Assembly: GCA_031291845.1 (NCBI GenBank)
Contig: JARLIH010000313.1
Coordinates: 1 to 37,195, forward strand
Direction of reading: 5' to 3'
DNA: 37,195 nucleotides
From: Isosphaeraceae bacterium
Lineage (GTDB): Bacteria > Planctomycetota > Planctomycetia > Isosphaerales > Isosphaeraceae
This document shows positions 25,680 to 35,344 of this stretch, piece after piece (positions within the stretch are counted from its first letter, which is position 1; each line of letters begins with the position of its first letter). The notes beneath the pieces were generated by a model. It worked only from the letters and a program-made list of their open reading frames with translations. It searched no databases and had not been told where the DNA came from. The position numbers were made by a program, and so were the translations under genes.

Positions 25680-27431
25680 ATGCCCGTGCGGAATCCCGAT
25701 CCGAGTCCCGATCGACCGTTTGAAATCGGGCTCGTGCTCGCTGGGGCAGTCTCCGCGGGGGCGTACACGGCGGGCGTGGTCGACTTCCTGGTCCAGGCGC
25801 TCGATGAGTGGCAAAAGGCGAAAGATGAGCGGCGACCCAACTGCCCGCCCCATCAGGTTCGTCTCAAAGTCCTGGCGGGTGCGTCGGCCGGCGGGATCAC
25901 CGCGGGATTGACGGCCGGGCTGCTCCAGATGGACTTCGAGTCCGCCACGGTCTTGCCTCCGCCCGGAGGCACGCTGCACCCCCGCAACAACAACCTGTAC
26001 GAGAGCTGGGTCAACGCGATTGACATCGCGTCGCTGCTCGACACTGAGGACCTCGCGCGCGACGACCTCGCCCCCGTCCAGTCGCTGCTCGACTCGAGCG
26101 TGCTCGACCGGCTCGCCGCGCGGGCGTTCCAGTTCGACGATCCCGACGCGCGCCGATATCGCCCGTACGTCAACGACCCGTTGCACGTGCTGTTGACCGT
26201 TACCAACCTGCGAGGAGTCCCTTACGCCTTCCAGTTCTTGAACTACAAGAACCAGACGCAGTACGAGATGACGTACCACGCCGACTACATGGACTTCGTT
26301 GTCGGCGCGTCGCCACTGCCGGACGACGGGGCGGTATGGTTGAAGCCCTATGACTTTGCGAACCGCGAGACCTGGGGCGCCCTGGGGGACGCGACCCTCG
26401 CCACCGGTGCCTTCCCGTTCGGCCTTGCCCCGCGCCCGTTGAAGCGCAAGGCCAGCGCCTACGCGCACCGCGAGTGGCGCGTGCCAGGCGAGTGCGTCGA
26501 CGAAGGCGGCGCATTGTATTGCGAGCTCTGGAAGACCATTCCGCCAGTCTGGCCCCCGGCGATCCGCGACGACCCGAACGCGGTCTACGAGTTCCTCTGC
26601 GTCGACGGTGGCATGACGAACAACGAGCCGCTTGACCTGGCGCGCCGGCGGCTCGCCGGTAAGGCGGGGACCAACCCGCGCGAGGGAGACAAAGCCATCC
26701 GCGCGGTGATCATGGTCGACCCGTTCCCCCGCGTCATGCCCTACGACCCGGCCTACCAGCCCCGCAGCTCCCTGTTCGGGCTGATCGCCCTGACGTTCAA
26801 CGGGTTGATCGCCCAGGCGCGGTTCCGGCCCGAGGAGCTGGCGCTTGCCGACGATCCGGAGGTCTACAGCCGCTTCCTGATCATCCCCCGGAGCGGCACA
26901 CGGCCCGACGGCACTCCCGAACCCCGCACGATCGCCGGCAGCGCACTCGAAGGCTTCGGCGGGTTCCTCTCACAGCGGTTCCGCGAGCACGACTACCAGC
27001 TCGGCCGGCGCAACTGCCAGTGGTTCCTCCAGCAGTACTTCGCGCTGCCGGCCGTGGGCGGGCGGAAGAACGCGCTCTTCGACCACTGGACCGACGAGGC
27101 GCGCCGCGAGTACCGCGTCGTCATCCGGCGCAGGGGGCAGGACCCGGAGCCGACCGAGCTGCTGCCGATCATCCCGCTGCTCGGCTCGGCCCGCGAGCTG
27201 GTGCCCCGCCCCGCCTGGCCCCGCCTCAAGCGCGCGGAGCTGCACGCCCGCCGACCGCAGATCGAACGGCGGCTGAACCTTCTCGTCGACCGCTTACTCA
27301 CTCAGAACGTCAGCGGCTGGTTCGCCTCGAACGCGGGCCGGCTCGCCTGGACGTTCCAGCGCGGACAGGTGATCGATATGATCATAAGGTATCTTGAAAC
27401 CGACCTGATCGCTCGCGACTTACTCACTTGA
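25680..27431 (+). CDS. Large patatin-like phospholipase-family protein
   Basis: Patatin-like enzymes hydrolyse lipid acyl esters with a Ser-Asp dyad. Here GLVLAGAVSAGAYTAGVVDF (17-36) is the oxyanion-hole loop, GASAGG (67-72) carries the nucleophile S69, and VDGGMTNNEP (308-317) carries D309. At 583 residues it is much longer than plain patatins (about 300); the rest has no domain I can name. PEEL, RNCQWFLQQYF and the C-terminal helix WTFQRGQVIDMIIRYLETDL are visible. There is no signal peptide, so it is probably cytoplasmic. The ATG at 25680 is chosen because the fold starts soon after. It converges with the ExbD operon across an inverted-repeat element. Confidence 0.85.
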   Translation: MPVRNPDPSPDRPFEIGLVLAGAVSAGAYTAGVVDFLVQALDEWQKAKDERRPNCPPHQVRLKVLAGASAGGITAGLTAGLLQMDFESATVLPPPGGTLHPRNNNLYESWVNAIDIASLLDTEDLARDDLAPVQSLLDSSVLDRLAARAFQFDDPDARRYRPYVNDPLHVLLTVTNLRGVPYAFQFLNYKNQTQYEMTYHADYMDFVVGASPLPDDGAVWLKPYDFANRETWGALGDATLATGAFPFGLAPRPLKRKASAYAHREWRVPGECVDEGGALYCELWKTIPPVWPPAIRDDPNAVYEFLCVDGGMTNNEPLDLARRRLAGKAGTNPREGDKAIRAVIMVDPFPRVMPYDPAYQPRSSLFGLIALTFNGLIAQARFRPEELALADDPEVYSRFLIIPRSGTRPDGTPEPRTIAGSALEGFGGFLSQRFREHDYQLGRRNCQWFLQQYFALPAVGGRKNALFDHWTDEARREYRVVIRRRGQDPEPTELLPIIPLLGSARELVPRPAWPRLKRAELHARRPQIERRLNLLVDRLLTQNVSGWFASNAGRLAWTFQRGQVIDMIIRYLETDLIARDLLT

Positions 27432-27439
27432 GGGAAAGA

Positions 27440-27715
27440 TTTCACCACAGAGCACACAGAGAGGAAGACCGAGAAAGAGAGAAGAGTTTTGCCGGGGGGC
27501 TCGCAGACAGAAGGGCGTCGAAAACAGACGAAGAGAGTCTCCATCATGAATATTCGCTATTTTTGTGATTATCATTGCCATGCACCAGGTTTTTCGGTCT
27601 CACTCCGCGAGTTCTGCGCTGGGACTCTCTCTCCATCTCGATCTTTCTCTCTCTTCCCCCCTCTCTTTCTTTCTCGGTCTTCCTCTCTGTGATCTCTGTG
27701 TGCTCTGTGGTGAAA
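27440..27715. repeat. Inverted-repeat element with CACAGAG-type arms
   Basis: The left arm (27440-27481: TTTCACCACAGAGCACACAG then GAGGAAGACCGAGAAAGAGAG) is matched in reverse by the right arm (27661-27715), which has a small duplication around TCTCTGTGATC and a few extra bases. The core between them is purine-rich, then unusually AT-rich near 27545-27580, then pyrimidine-rich. The element fills the 288-base gap between two convergent genes. No transposase is present. Versions of the TCTGTGTGCTCTGTGGTGA motif are scattered in many environmental genomes. Confidence 0.75.
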
Positions 27716-27719
27716 CCTC

Positions 27720-28721
27720 TTATCCTTTGGCCGGCTTCTTGAGCGTGGCCGGCGGCGGCGCGGCGGGGCTGACCGGGCGGGCGATGGCGATGTTCAGGCC
27801 GATCTCGTTCGCGGCATCGTAGGCGAGCACTGAGTTGCGGTGTTGCGTCGCGTAGTCGGCCGAGAGCAGCATCGCCTTCCGGCCCGTTTTCTCGCGCGCG
27901 GAGCGCAGGCGCTCGACCAGGGACGCCATGTCGGCGGCGACCGGCTCGCGGTCGATCTTGATGCTCCCCGCCGGGTCGATCTCGACCACGATGTACACCT
28001 CTTTCAAGTCGTCGAGACTGCGCGATTTTCCCTGCTGGGCCGCCGCGTTGGCGGGACTTTCGGGATTTGGCTTGGGGACTTCGAGGCTCTTGTACAGGAC
28101 GGTGGTCGCGGTCACGAGGAAGAAAAGGACCAGCTGGAAGGCAACGTCCACCATGGCCGCAAGGTCGAGTTCCTCGACCCGCTCCGGGCCCCCGCGCGAG
28201 AGCGTGAACTCGGCCGCGGCCTCGTCTTCATCCTGGGGGTCGAATTCCTCGTCGGAGCCGTCGCCGTCGGGCACAATCGCGGGCAGCGCGAGCCGGCTCC
28301 CGCTTTCGACATCCGGAGAGAGGTCGAATTCGCCGAGCTCTTCCTCGGCGTCCTCCTCGAAGATCGCGTCGGCGATGTCTTCTTCGTCTTCGTCGTCATC
28401 AGGAAAGACGGGGGGCGTCGCGGCCGGGTGCTCGGTCTCTTCGAAGTAGGCCGTGCGGAGGTTGCCGAGGTCGTCGATGACGTCAAACTCTTGCTCCTGA
28501 TCGAGCCGTGGCGTTTTCGCAACGGGGGGGGGCGGGGCCGGCTCCGGCTCGAGGAGAGCAGGCATGTCGGAGAGTCGTGCCCAGGGGACGCTCGTGCCTC
28601 CCGGACGGATTAGGTCGTCGTCGTGGAGGTCACCGCGCGCGACGGCCGCGCGGACCTCGCCCGTGCTCAGGCCCCGTTCGACCTCTAACCGGTCGCTATG
28701 GAAGACGTCCCAGGAGTCCAC
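27720..28721 (-). CDS. ExbD/TolR-family protein with N-terminal GYF-like domain
   Basis: The 333-residue protein has three parts. Residues 3-56 (WDVFHSDRLEVERGLSTGEV, then ARGDLHDDDLIRPGG) resemble the GYF_2-type domain. Residues 60-180 are a very acidic, Pro-rich linker. The C-terminal third is ExbD-like: VEELDLAAMVDVAFQLVLFF with membrane Asp D192, then a periplasmic domain. ExbD units work with ExbB to use the proton gradient. The GYF domain and linker would be cytoplasmic. The start is a GTG at 28721 with GGGGGGCGAG upstream, in the same frame as the preceding ExbD and 11 codons after its stop. It is the third gene of the ExbB-ExbD-ExbD operon. Confidence 0.87.
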   Translation of the reverse strand: MDSWDVFHSDRLEVERGLSTGEVRAAVARGDLHDDDLIRPGGTSVPWARLSDMPALLEPEPAPPPPVAKTPRLDQEQEFDVIDDLGNLRTAYFEETEHPAATPPVFPDDDEDEEDIADAIFEEDAEEELGEFDLSPDVESGSRLALPAIVPDGDGSDEEFDPQDEDEAAAEFTLSRGGPERVEELDLAAMVDVAFQLVLFFLVTATTVLYKSLEVPKPNPESPANAAAQQGKSRSLDDLKEVYIVVEIDPAGSIKIDREPVAADMASLVERLRSAREKTGRKAMLLSADYATQHRNSVLAYDAANEIGLNIAIARPVSPAAPPPATLKKPAKG

Positions 28722-28754
28722 GAGTCGCTCGCCCCCCGCCTCGCGTTCGCGTGA

Positions 28755-29183
28755 CTACTCGGGCTCCTGGACGCCGATGTGCAGCGTCACACCCTCGACC
28801 TCGGTCACCGCTGCCGCCACTTTCAGGACCTCGCCGTGGGGCACCGCGCCATCGGCCTGGAGGACCACTCGGCGCTTGCCTTCGCGCAAACCGGCGGCGA
28901 CGGCCTGCTTGGCCTGGTCGAGCGAGACATCCGGCCCTTTGCCATTCCCCAGGAGGACCCTTGGGACAGCCTCCGACCCCTGAGGCTTGAGCAGCGTCAA
29001 GAATGTGGCGGCCGACTCCTCGACGCCCACCCCGTGCCGCGCAGGGGGAATCTCGACGGTTTCACCGCCGGTCATCTGCATCGAGAAAAGCATGAACGTC
29101 ATGAGCTGGAAAACCACGTCGACCATCGGCGTCATGTCGATGTGTTCGTCGCGGTCCTCGCTGGCCTGCCGGCGGAGTAGCAT
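28755..29183 (-). CDS. ExbD/TolR-family transport protein
   Basis: The 142-residue protein has the classic layout: a short cytoplasmic start (MLLRRQASEDRDEHID), one membrane helix MTPMVDVVFQLMTFMLF with D22 as the probable proton-carrying Asp, and a periplasmic domain of about 100 residues (VSLDQAKQAVAAGL, then VLQADGAVPHGEVLKVAAAV). It should form the ion-driven motor with the ExbB protein encoded 60 bases upstream and with the second ExbD encoded downstream. Which envelope partner it energises (TonB-like or other) is not shown here. Confidence 0.9.
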   Translation of the reverse strand: MLLRRQASEDRDEHIDMTPMVDVVFQLMTFMLFSMQMTGGETVEIPPARHGVGVEESAATFLTLLKPQGSEAVPRVLLGNGKGPDVSLDQAKQAVAAGLREGKRRVVLQADGAVPHGEVLKVAAAVTEVEGVTLHIGVQEPE

Positions 29184-29243
29184 GATGGATGATTTGCGCG
29201 TGGGACGTTGGAATGAACGGGTTCGAGGACCGACCCGCGAACC

Positions 29244-29939
29244 CTAGCGCGGCAGCACGGCCCGCACCGTTCCCGAGCGCGAGCCAGGGGCGTTGCGCGA
29301 CGATGGAGCCTCCAACTGCTCCAGGATTTCGAGGAACTCCTGGAGCTGCCGCTCCGTCTGGTCGCGCAGGCGGCGGAGCTTGGCGTGGATGTCGTTGCCC
29401 GCGATCATCATCGGCGTGGCGATCAAGAGGCCCGAGCCCGTTGCCCAGAGGGCGAGACTGATGTCCGCTGCCAGCGCGGTTGGGTTCACCTTTTCCGAGC
29501 CGCCGATCCGCCCGAACGCGCCGATCATGCTCGCGACCGTGCCGAGAAGACCGAGCAACGGCCCCATCCGCACGATCGTGGCGATCGAGGCGAGGCGGTT
29601 CTCCATGCCGGCGATCACTTCCGTGTGGAACTCCATGACCAAGATTTGTTTGATCTTGGCGATTCCCTTGTCGCGATTTTGCAGCGCCACGGCGATTAAC
29701 TGTGCGAGGGCCGAATGCCAGTAAGGTGGGCCTTGACAGACGGCGACGGCGGCATCATATTTGCCAGCCTTGCTAAGGTCGTGGATTTGTTGCAACAGGG
29801 GGGTCGCCCGCGCTAGCGATTTCTTGGCCAGCATCCGATAAAGCAAAATGGCGTTGTAGACGCCCCAAACTGCTAGCAGGGCCAAGGCCCCATAAATTAC
29901 GTACCCGAAGGTGTCGATGATCTTCGTGATCGGCAGCAT
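29244..29939 (-). CDS. MotA/TolQ/ExbB-family proton channel protein
   Basis: The 231-residue protein has a first membrane helix at about 12-35 (GYVIYGALALLAVWGVYNAI) and a cytoplasmic loop with GKYDAAVAVCQ and ALAQLIAVALQNRDKG. Two further helices carry the family signature: MGPLLGLLGTVASMIGAFG (about 126-144) and ALADISLALWATGSGLLIA-type sequence (about 157-176). It is the first gene of the operon, and its product is expected to form a pentameric motor around ExbD dimers. Its minus-strand start at 29939 is about 250 bases from the response-regulator start. The N-terminal coding part is noticeably less GC-rich than its neighbours. Confidence 0.92.
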   Translation of the reverse strand: MLPITKIIDTFGYVIYGALALLAVWGVYNAILLYRMLAKKSLARATPLLQQIHDLSKAGKYDAAVAVCQGPPYWHSALAQLIAVALQNRDKGIAKIKQILVMEFHTEVIAGMENRLASIATIVRMGPLLGLLGTVASMIGAFGRIGGSEKVNPTALAADISLALWATGSGLLIATPMMIAGNDIHAKLRRLRDQTERQLQEFLEILEQLEAPSSRNAPGSRSGTVRAVLPR

Positions 29940-30191
29940 GAACTGGTCTCAAGGAGCGGCGGCCCGCGCATTGGAGTAAACCGGTTTCGGGGCATACGAG
30001 ACCGCACCTAGTCCCAAACGGTCCGCCGCCCCGTAACCTATTGTGCCGTGCCCGTTCCCTCCCCCGCAAGGGGTGCCGGGGGGAGACGCGTGCAATGCCT
30101 TGCCATGAGCGTTCCGGCGCGCGAGAATGAGGGTCCGGTCCGGGCTTTTTGCGGACGGACGATATTCCCCGCCTCTTCCCGAGTCTTGCCC

Positions 30192-31028
30192 ATGCCGCGC
30201 ACCGTGCTGATCGTCGACGATGAGCGCGACACGAACGATATCCTGGCCAGCCTGGTTCGGGCGCGCGAGTTCGAGCCGGTCCAGCTCTACGCCGGCGCGG
30301 ACGTGCTTCCGGCCGTTCGCGACAAGGTTCCGGACGTGATACTCCTGGACTTGATGTTGCCCGATATCGACGGGTTCGCCGTCTGCGATCAACTCAAGCG
30401 CAGCCGCGCCACGAACCTGATCCCGGTCATCATGGTCACGGCCTTGCAGGACGCGGGCCACAGGGCGGCGGGTGTGCGCGTTGGTGCCAACGGCTACCTG
30501 AGCAAGCCCTTCACGCCGGCCCAGCTCTATGCGGCGATCGACGCGGCACTCGCCTGGCACAAAGAGCACGAGCAGCGCGGGACGGAAGGAGAGATCAACT
30601 TCGACGTCCGCAGCGAGCTGACCTACCTGCAACAGGCCAACGACATGCTGTCGGACCTGTTTCTCCGCACGCCGTTGACCGAGCGCCAGATCAAGGACCT
30701 CAAGCAAGTCATCATGGAGATGGGGGGTAACGCGATCGAGTGGGGGCACGGCAAGAACGCCGAGCTGGTCCTGCGCATCACGTACCGTATCGATCCGACG
30801 GCGGTGACCCTCGTCATCAAGGACCAAGGGCCTGGTTTCGACCCGGGAAAGATCCCGCACGCCGCGTCCGACGAAGACCCGATCGGCCACCTCGACATCC
30901 GCAACGAGCTCGGCCTCCGCGAGGGGGGCTTCGGCATCATGCTGGCCAAAGGTCTCGTCGACGACTTCCGCTACAACGAAAAGGGGAACGAGGTCACGCT
31001 GGTCAAGCGGTTCGAGGCCAAGAAGTAA
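30192..31028 (+). CDS. Response regulator receiver fused to RsbW-like ATPase domain
   Basis: Residues 1-125 are a receiver domain: VDDERD (8-13), phosphate-accepting D53 in LLDLMLPDIDG, T83 in MVTAL, and K105 in YLSKPF. Residues about 150-275 are an HATPase_c domain like the anti-sigma kinase RsbW: N box EMGGNAIEWG (N180), G1 box DQGPGFDPG (211-219) and G2 box EGGFGIMLAKGLVDD. The family phosphorylates or binds an anti-sigma antagonist. A receiver in front suggests that phosphorylation of D53 controls the ATPase part. No DNA-binding or anti-sigma antagonist domain is present. The ATG at 30192 is chosen because the receiver starts there; the frame is open upstream from 30048. Confidence 0.88.
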   Translation: MPRTVLIVDDERDTNDILASLVRAREFEPVQLYAGADVLPAVRDKVPDVILLDLMLPDIDGFAVCDQLKRSRATNLIPVIMVTALQDAGHRAAGVRVGANGYLSKPFTPAQLYAAIDAALAWHKEHEQRGTEGEINFDVRSELTYLQQANDMLSDLFLRTPLTERQIKDLKQVIMEMGGNAIEWGHGKNAELVLRITYRIDPTAVTLVIKDQGPGFDPGKIPHAASDEDPIGHLDIRNELGLREGGFGIMLAKGLVDDFRYNEKGNEVTLVKRFEAKK

Positions 31029-31073
31029 GGGTACGAGCAACGCACCGACGGAATCGGTGCGTTTCGCGTACCC
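31029..31073. repeat. Nested palindrome between convergent genes, related to the dispersed repeat
   Basis: GGGTACG (31029-31035) pairs with CGTACCC (31067-31073), enclosing ACGCACCGA (31040-31048) and TCGGTGCGT (31054-31062). GGTGCGTTTCGCGTACCCCGCAA is a diverged copy (E) of the family. The structure lies right at the stop of the response regulator and before the enolase stop, so it may act as a two-way terminator. Confidence 0.7.
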
Positions 31074-31094
31074 CGCAAGGGTCCGACACCGGCG

Positions 31095-32976
<1,882 letters not shown>

Positions 32977-33735
32977 CTAATTCAACATGTCCGTCCCCGT
33001 CGTAGTCGACAACAGCGGCACGACGTATTTTCTGAGAAACGCCGGGCAATCCGGTCCGACGTGACCGCCCATGTAGCCCGTCGGCGCCATCGCGGCTCGC
33101 CAGCGGATCTGTCGGAGCTTGGCGTATTGCGCGGTCTGTTCGGCGGACGGCTCCGGCGGAGTGCGGAACCCGACCAGGCCCGCCGACACGCTGTGCTTGC
33201 GGTCGATCGTGCCGAACATAAATGTTCCCGCGCCGAGCACGAACACGTCGAGCGGCGACCAGAACGCCGCGACTTCCCGCCGCACGGCGTGCAGGGCCCG
33301 CGTCAGGTCATAGCTCGGCGAGAGCGCTGACGACAGCAAGACGGCGGCCTCGACCGCCCCCTCGGGCAGGCGCTCCAGCGCCTTGACGACCACCGCGGTC
33401 CCGCCCGATTTGCCGACGAGGTACACCGGAGCTCCGGGATGGCCGGCGAGGAACTCCTCGACGTCGTGGGCCGCCTGCGCGGCGTGCGTCTCGAGGTGCG
33501 TCGTGTCGGACAGGTCGGCGTACCACCGACCGAACCCGTGACCCCAACTCACGACCCGGACCTGGCACGGTATCCTGAGGGCCCCCATCACGTAGCGTAA
33601 CCCCACTGCGCAGAGGTCGAGCCCCCCACAGCCGTCGGCCACCAGCACGAGCCCCTGCGCCTCCCCGTTCGTGAGGTCGGGAGGTTCTCCGTAGCAGGCA
33701 CGAAATATCGATTTCACCAGTTGGGAATACAGCAT
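32977..33735 (-). CDS. Alpha/beta-hydrolase-fold protein
   Basis: The 252-residue protein has the nucleophile elbow G-K-S-G-G in VYLVGKSGGTAVVVKAL (S110), preceded by a beta-strand LVLVADGCGGLDL and a helix DVEEFLAGHPG. A histidine in GGHVGPDCPAF (near residue 230) is in place as the general base. The function is an esterase- or lipase-like activity with unknown substrate. There is no signal peptide. The start is uncertain: ATG 33735 is used, and TTG 33822 overlaps the stop of the upstream diadenylate cyclase gene by four bases (TTGA). In either case it lies directly downstream of that gene and is likely co-transcribed. Confidence 0.75.
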   Translation of the reverse strand: MLYSQLVKSIFRACYGEPPDLTNGEAQGLVLVADGCGGLDLCAVGLRYVMGALRIPCQVRVVSWGHGFGRWYADLSDTTHLETHAAQAAHDVEEFLAGHPGAPVYLVGKSGGTAVVVKALERLPEGAVEAAVLLSSALSPSYDLTRALHAVRREVAAFWSPLDVFVLGAGTFMFGTIDRKHSVSAGLVGFRTPPEPSAEQTAQYAKLRQIRWRAAMAPTGYMGGHVGPDCPAFLRKYVVPLLSTTTGTDMLN

Positions 33736-33818
33736 GTCGAAGTGTAGGGGAGAGTGGCGGGCCGGACCAGTGCCAAACACGCGCGCACACGACAGCCGCG
33801 CGATTGGGGGCGAACCGT

Positions 33819-34757
33819 TCAACCTCCGTCGCGACCCTTATCGGGACGCACGACCGGCGGTTCGGTCTCGGCGTCGTGCCACTTCATCGCGCGGGCGTGC
33901 CGCATCGGCGCGATCCGGAGGATGATCTCGCCGTCCTGGAAAAGACGGACAGTGCCCGTCGACTGGCTCACCACCACCGCCAGCGCATTCGTCACCGCCG
34001 TGATCGCCGCGGCCGCCCAATGGCGCGTGCCCAGACCTTTCGGGAGGGTGAGGCCGGTGTTCGGGGCGTCGATGATCCGGCACGCGCCCTCGACCGTGCC
34101 GTCGCGAGCCACGACGAACGCCCCGTCCATCTGGGCAATTTCCTTGATCGCCTCGCGTACGCGCAAATCTCTGAGATTTCGTTCTTTGCGGCGATATCCC
34201 TTGAACGGGTCAAAGCCCAGCGTGTGCGTGCGGGCCAGCACGTTCCGGACGTCGCCAACGACGATCAAGGTGCCCACCGCCTTCCCTTCGCGGCCTTCGC
34301 GGCCGATCTCGACGGCCACGTCGACGACGGCCTTGAGCGTTTCGAACGGAACGGAAGTTTCGAGCGCTCGCAGGTCGCGCGACGAGAGGCGTTCGAGGTG
34401 CTCGCCGAGGCGGATGACGGTCAAGGAGTCGAGCGTCTCGGCCTCGAAGCCCGAGTACAAGACGGCGATCTTCGCCCCGGCGCGGAGCTGGTCGTTGGCC
34501 ACGGCCTCGATCAAGGCGAGCGTGATCCGTTCGGCGATCGCGACTTCGACCGGGTCGACCTCGATCGGAATGAGTCCGGCCTTGCGCACGGCCTCGATAT
34601 TCCGCGGTGAAGACACCGCGACGAGCACCGGGAGGTCGTCGGCGACGTTCAACGCACGGATGGCGTCCCAGTCCGTCGGTCCCTCCGGCAAGACGAGTAT
34701 GCCCTCCGCCCCCAGCCTGGGCGCGTTGGTGCACGCCAGCTCCAAGAGGCTCGTCAT
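33819..34757 (-). CDS. Diadenylate cyclase, DacZ-like
   Basis: The enzyme should make cyclic di-AMP from two ATP. The C-terminal part (about 195-285) is a DisA_N-type domain: DGAFVVARDGTVEGACRIID with D211-G-A, then LPKGLGTRHWAAAAITAV with R245-H246. The third residue of the usual RHR is Trp here. The N-terminal 130 residues (LGAEGILVLPEGPTDWDAIR, then DLPVLVAVSSPRNIEAVRKA) look like the pyruvate-kinase-C-like domain found in the archaeal-type DacZ proteins. There is no membrane helix, so it is cytoplasmic. ATG 34757 with AAGG just upstream is used; the frame is open to 34919. The hydrolase gene follows. The catalytic Trp variant needs checking. Confidence 0.83.
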   Translation of the reverse strand: MTSLLELACTNAPRLGAEGILVLPEGPTDWDAIRALNVADDLPVLVAVSSPRNIEAVRKAGLIPIEVDPVEVAIAERITLALIEAVANDQLRAGAKIAVLYSGFEAETLDSLTVIRLGEHLERLSSRDLRALETSVPFETLKAVVDVAVEIGREGREGKAVGTLIVVGDVRNVLARTHTLGFDPFKGYRRKERNLRDLRVREAIKEIAQMDGAFVVARDGTVEGACRIIDAPNTGLTLPKGLGTRHWAAAAITAVTNALAVVVSQSTGTVRLFQDGEIILRIAPMRHARAMKWHDAETEPPVVRPDKGRDGG

Positions 34758-35344
34758 TGCCTTGGTCGGCACGTGGGATGTCACAAAGGCGGGCCTTACC
34801 CCTAGGGTCGTCACGGTGGCGGCGTCCGGTCGAGAAGTTCCGGCGAGCGCGAAATGATACGGCCCCCTGCTCTGTTCCAGGGCAGGGGAACGCCAATGTA
34901 AGTTAGCGGCCAGATGCATGCAACGGGCATTCCGCTCAAGATCAAGACGAGGGCTTGTTTTGTCGTCTCCGTGCCGGACCGTCGCGTGGCGCGTGCATGC
35001 CGTTCGCGCTGACTTTTCGGCGCGATCGGCGGAACCGCGGGGGGCCGCGGTCCGTGCGAACCGCAGGGTATCACACGGTGTTCGAATGCCTCGTACGTCT
35101 TTACCGCGATTTCGGGGACAGAGCTGGACGAAGCGACCGGGGGGATACGGATCATTGAATGGCTCGTCCCCGACGCCGGGTGAGCCCGCGAGAAGGCCCA
35201 GGGCGGCGGAATCGGCGTTCCGGCCACGCCGGCGGTCGGGAAAAAGGTCAAGAAGTAATCAGTATTTCTACGGATGAGCTGGACCACCCGTCGATGATTC
35301 ATGAACATGGGGTGCGTGAAATGCATCAGTACACTTGATGTGCA
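34758..35344. other. 587-base intergenic region
   Basis: It lies between the diadenylate cyclase start and the terpene-cyclase-like gene's stop and holds copy F of the dispersed repeat (35310-35326). No open frame here resembles a protein. The promoter for the minus-strand diadenylate cyclase gene must lie here, but no clear -35/-10 pair was picked. Confidence 0.6.
35310..35326 (-). repeat. Dispersed palindromic repeat, copy F (reverse orientation)
   Basis: On the minus strand the copy reads GATGCATTTCACGCACC followed by CCATG. The two arm mismatches are G-T pairs when read on the plus strand, so an RNA of that strand would keep the stem. Confidence 0.65.

Noticed and set aside
27489..27692. 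67-codon frame inside the inverted-repeat element
   Set aside because: The Ser/Phe/Leu-rich translation simply reflects the pyrimidine tract.
34811..35326. 171-codon minus-strand frame between diadenylate cyclase and the terpene-cyclase-like gene
   Set aside because: It begins inside copy F of the repeat and has no protein-like composition.
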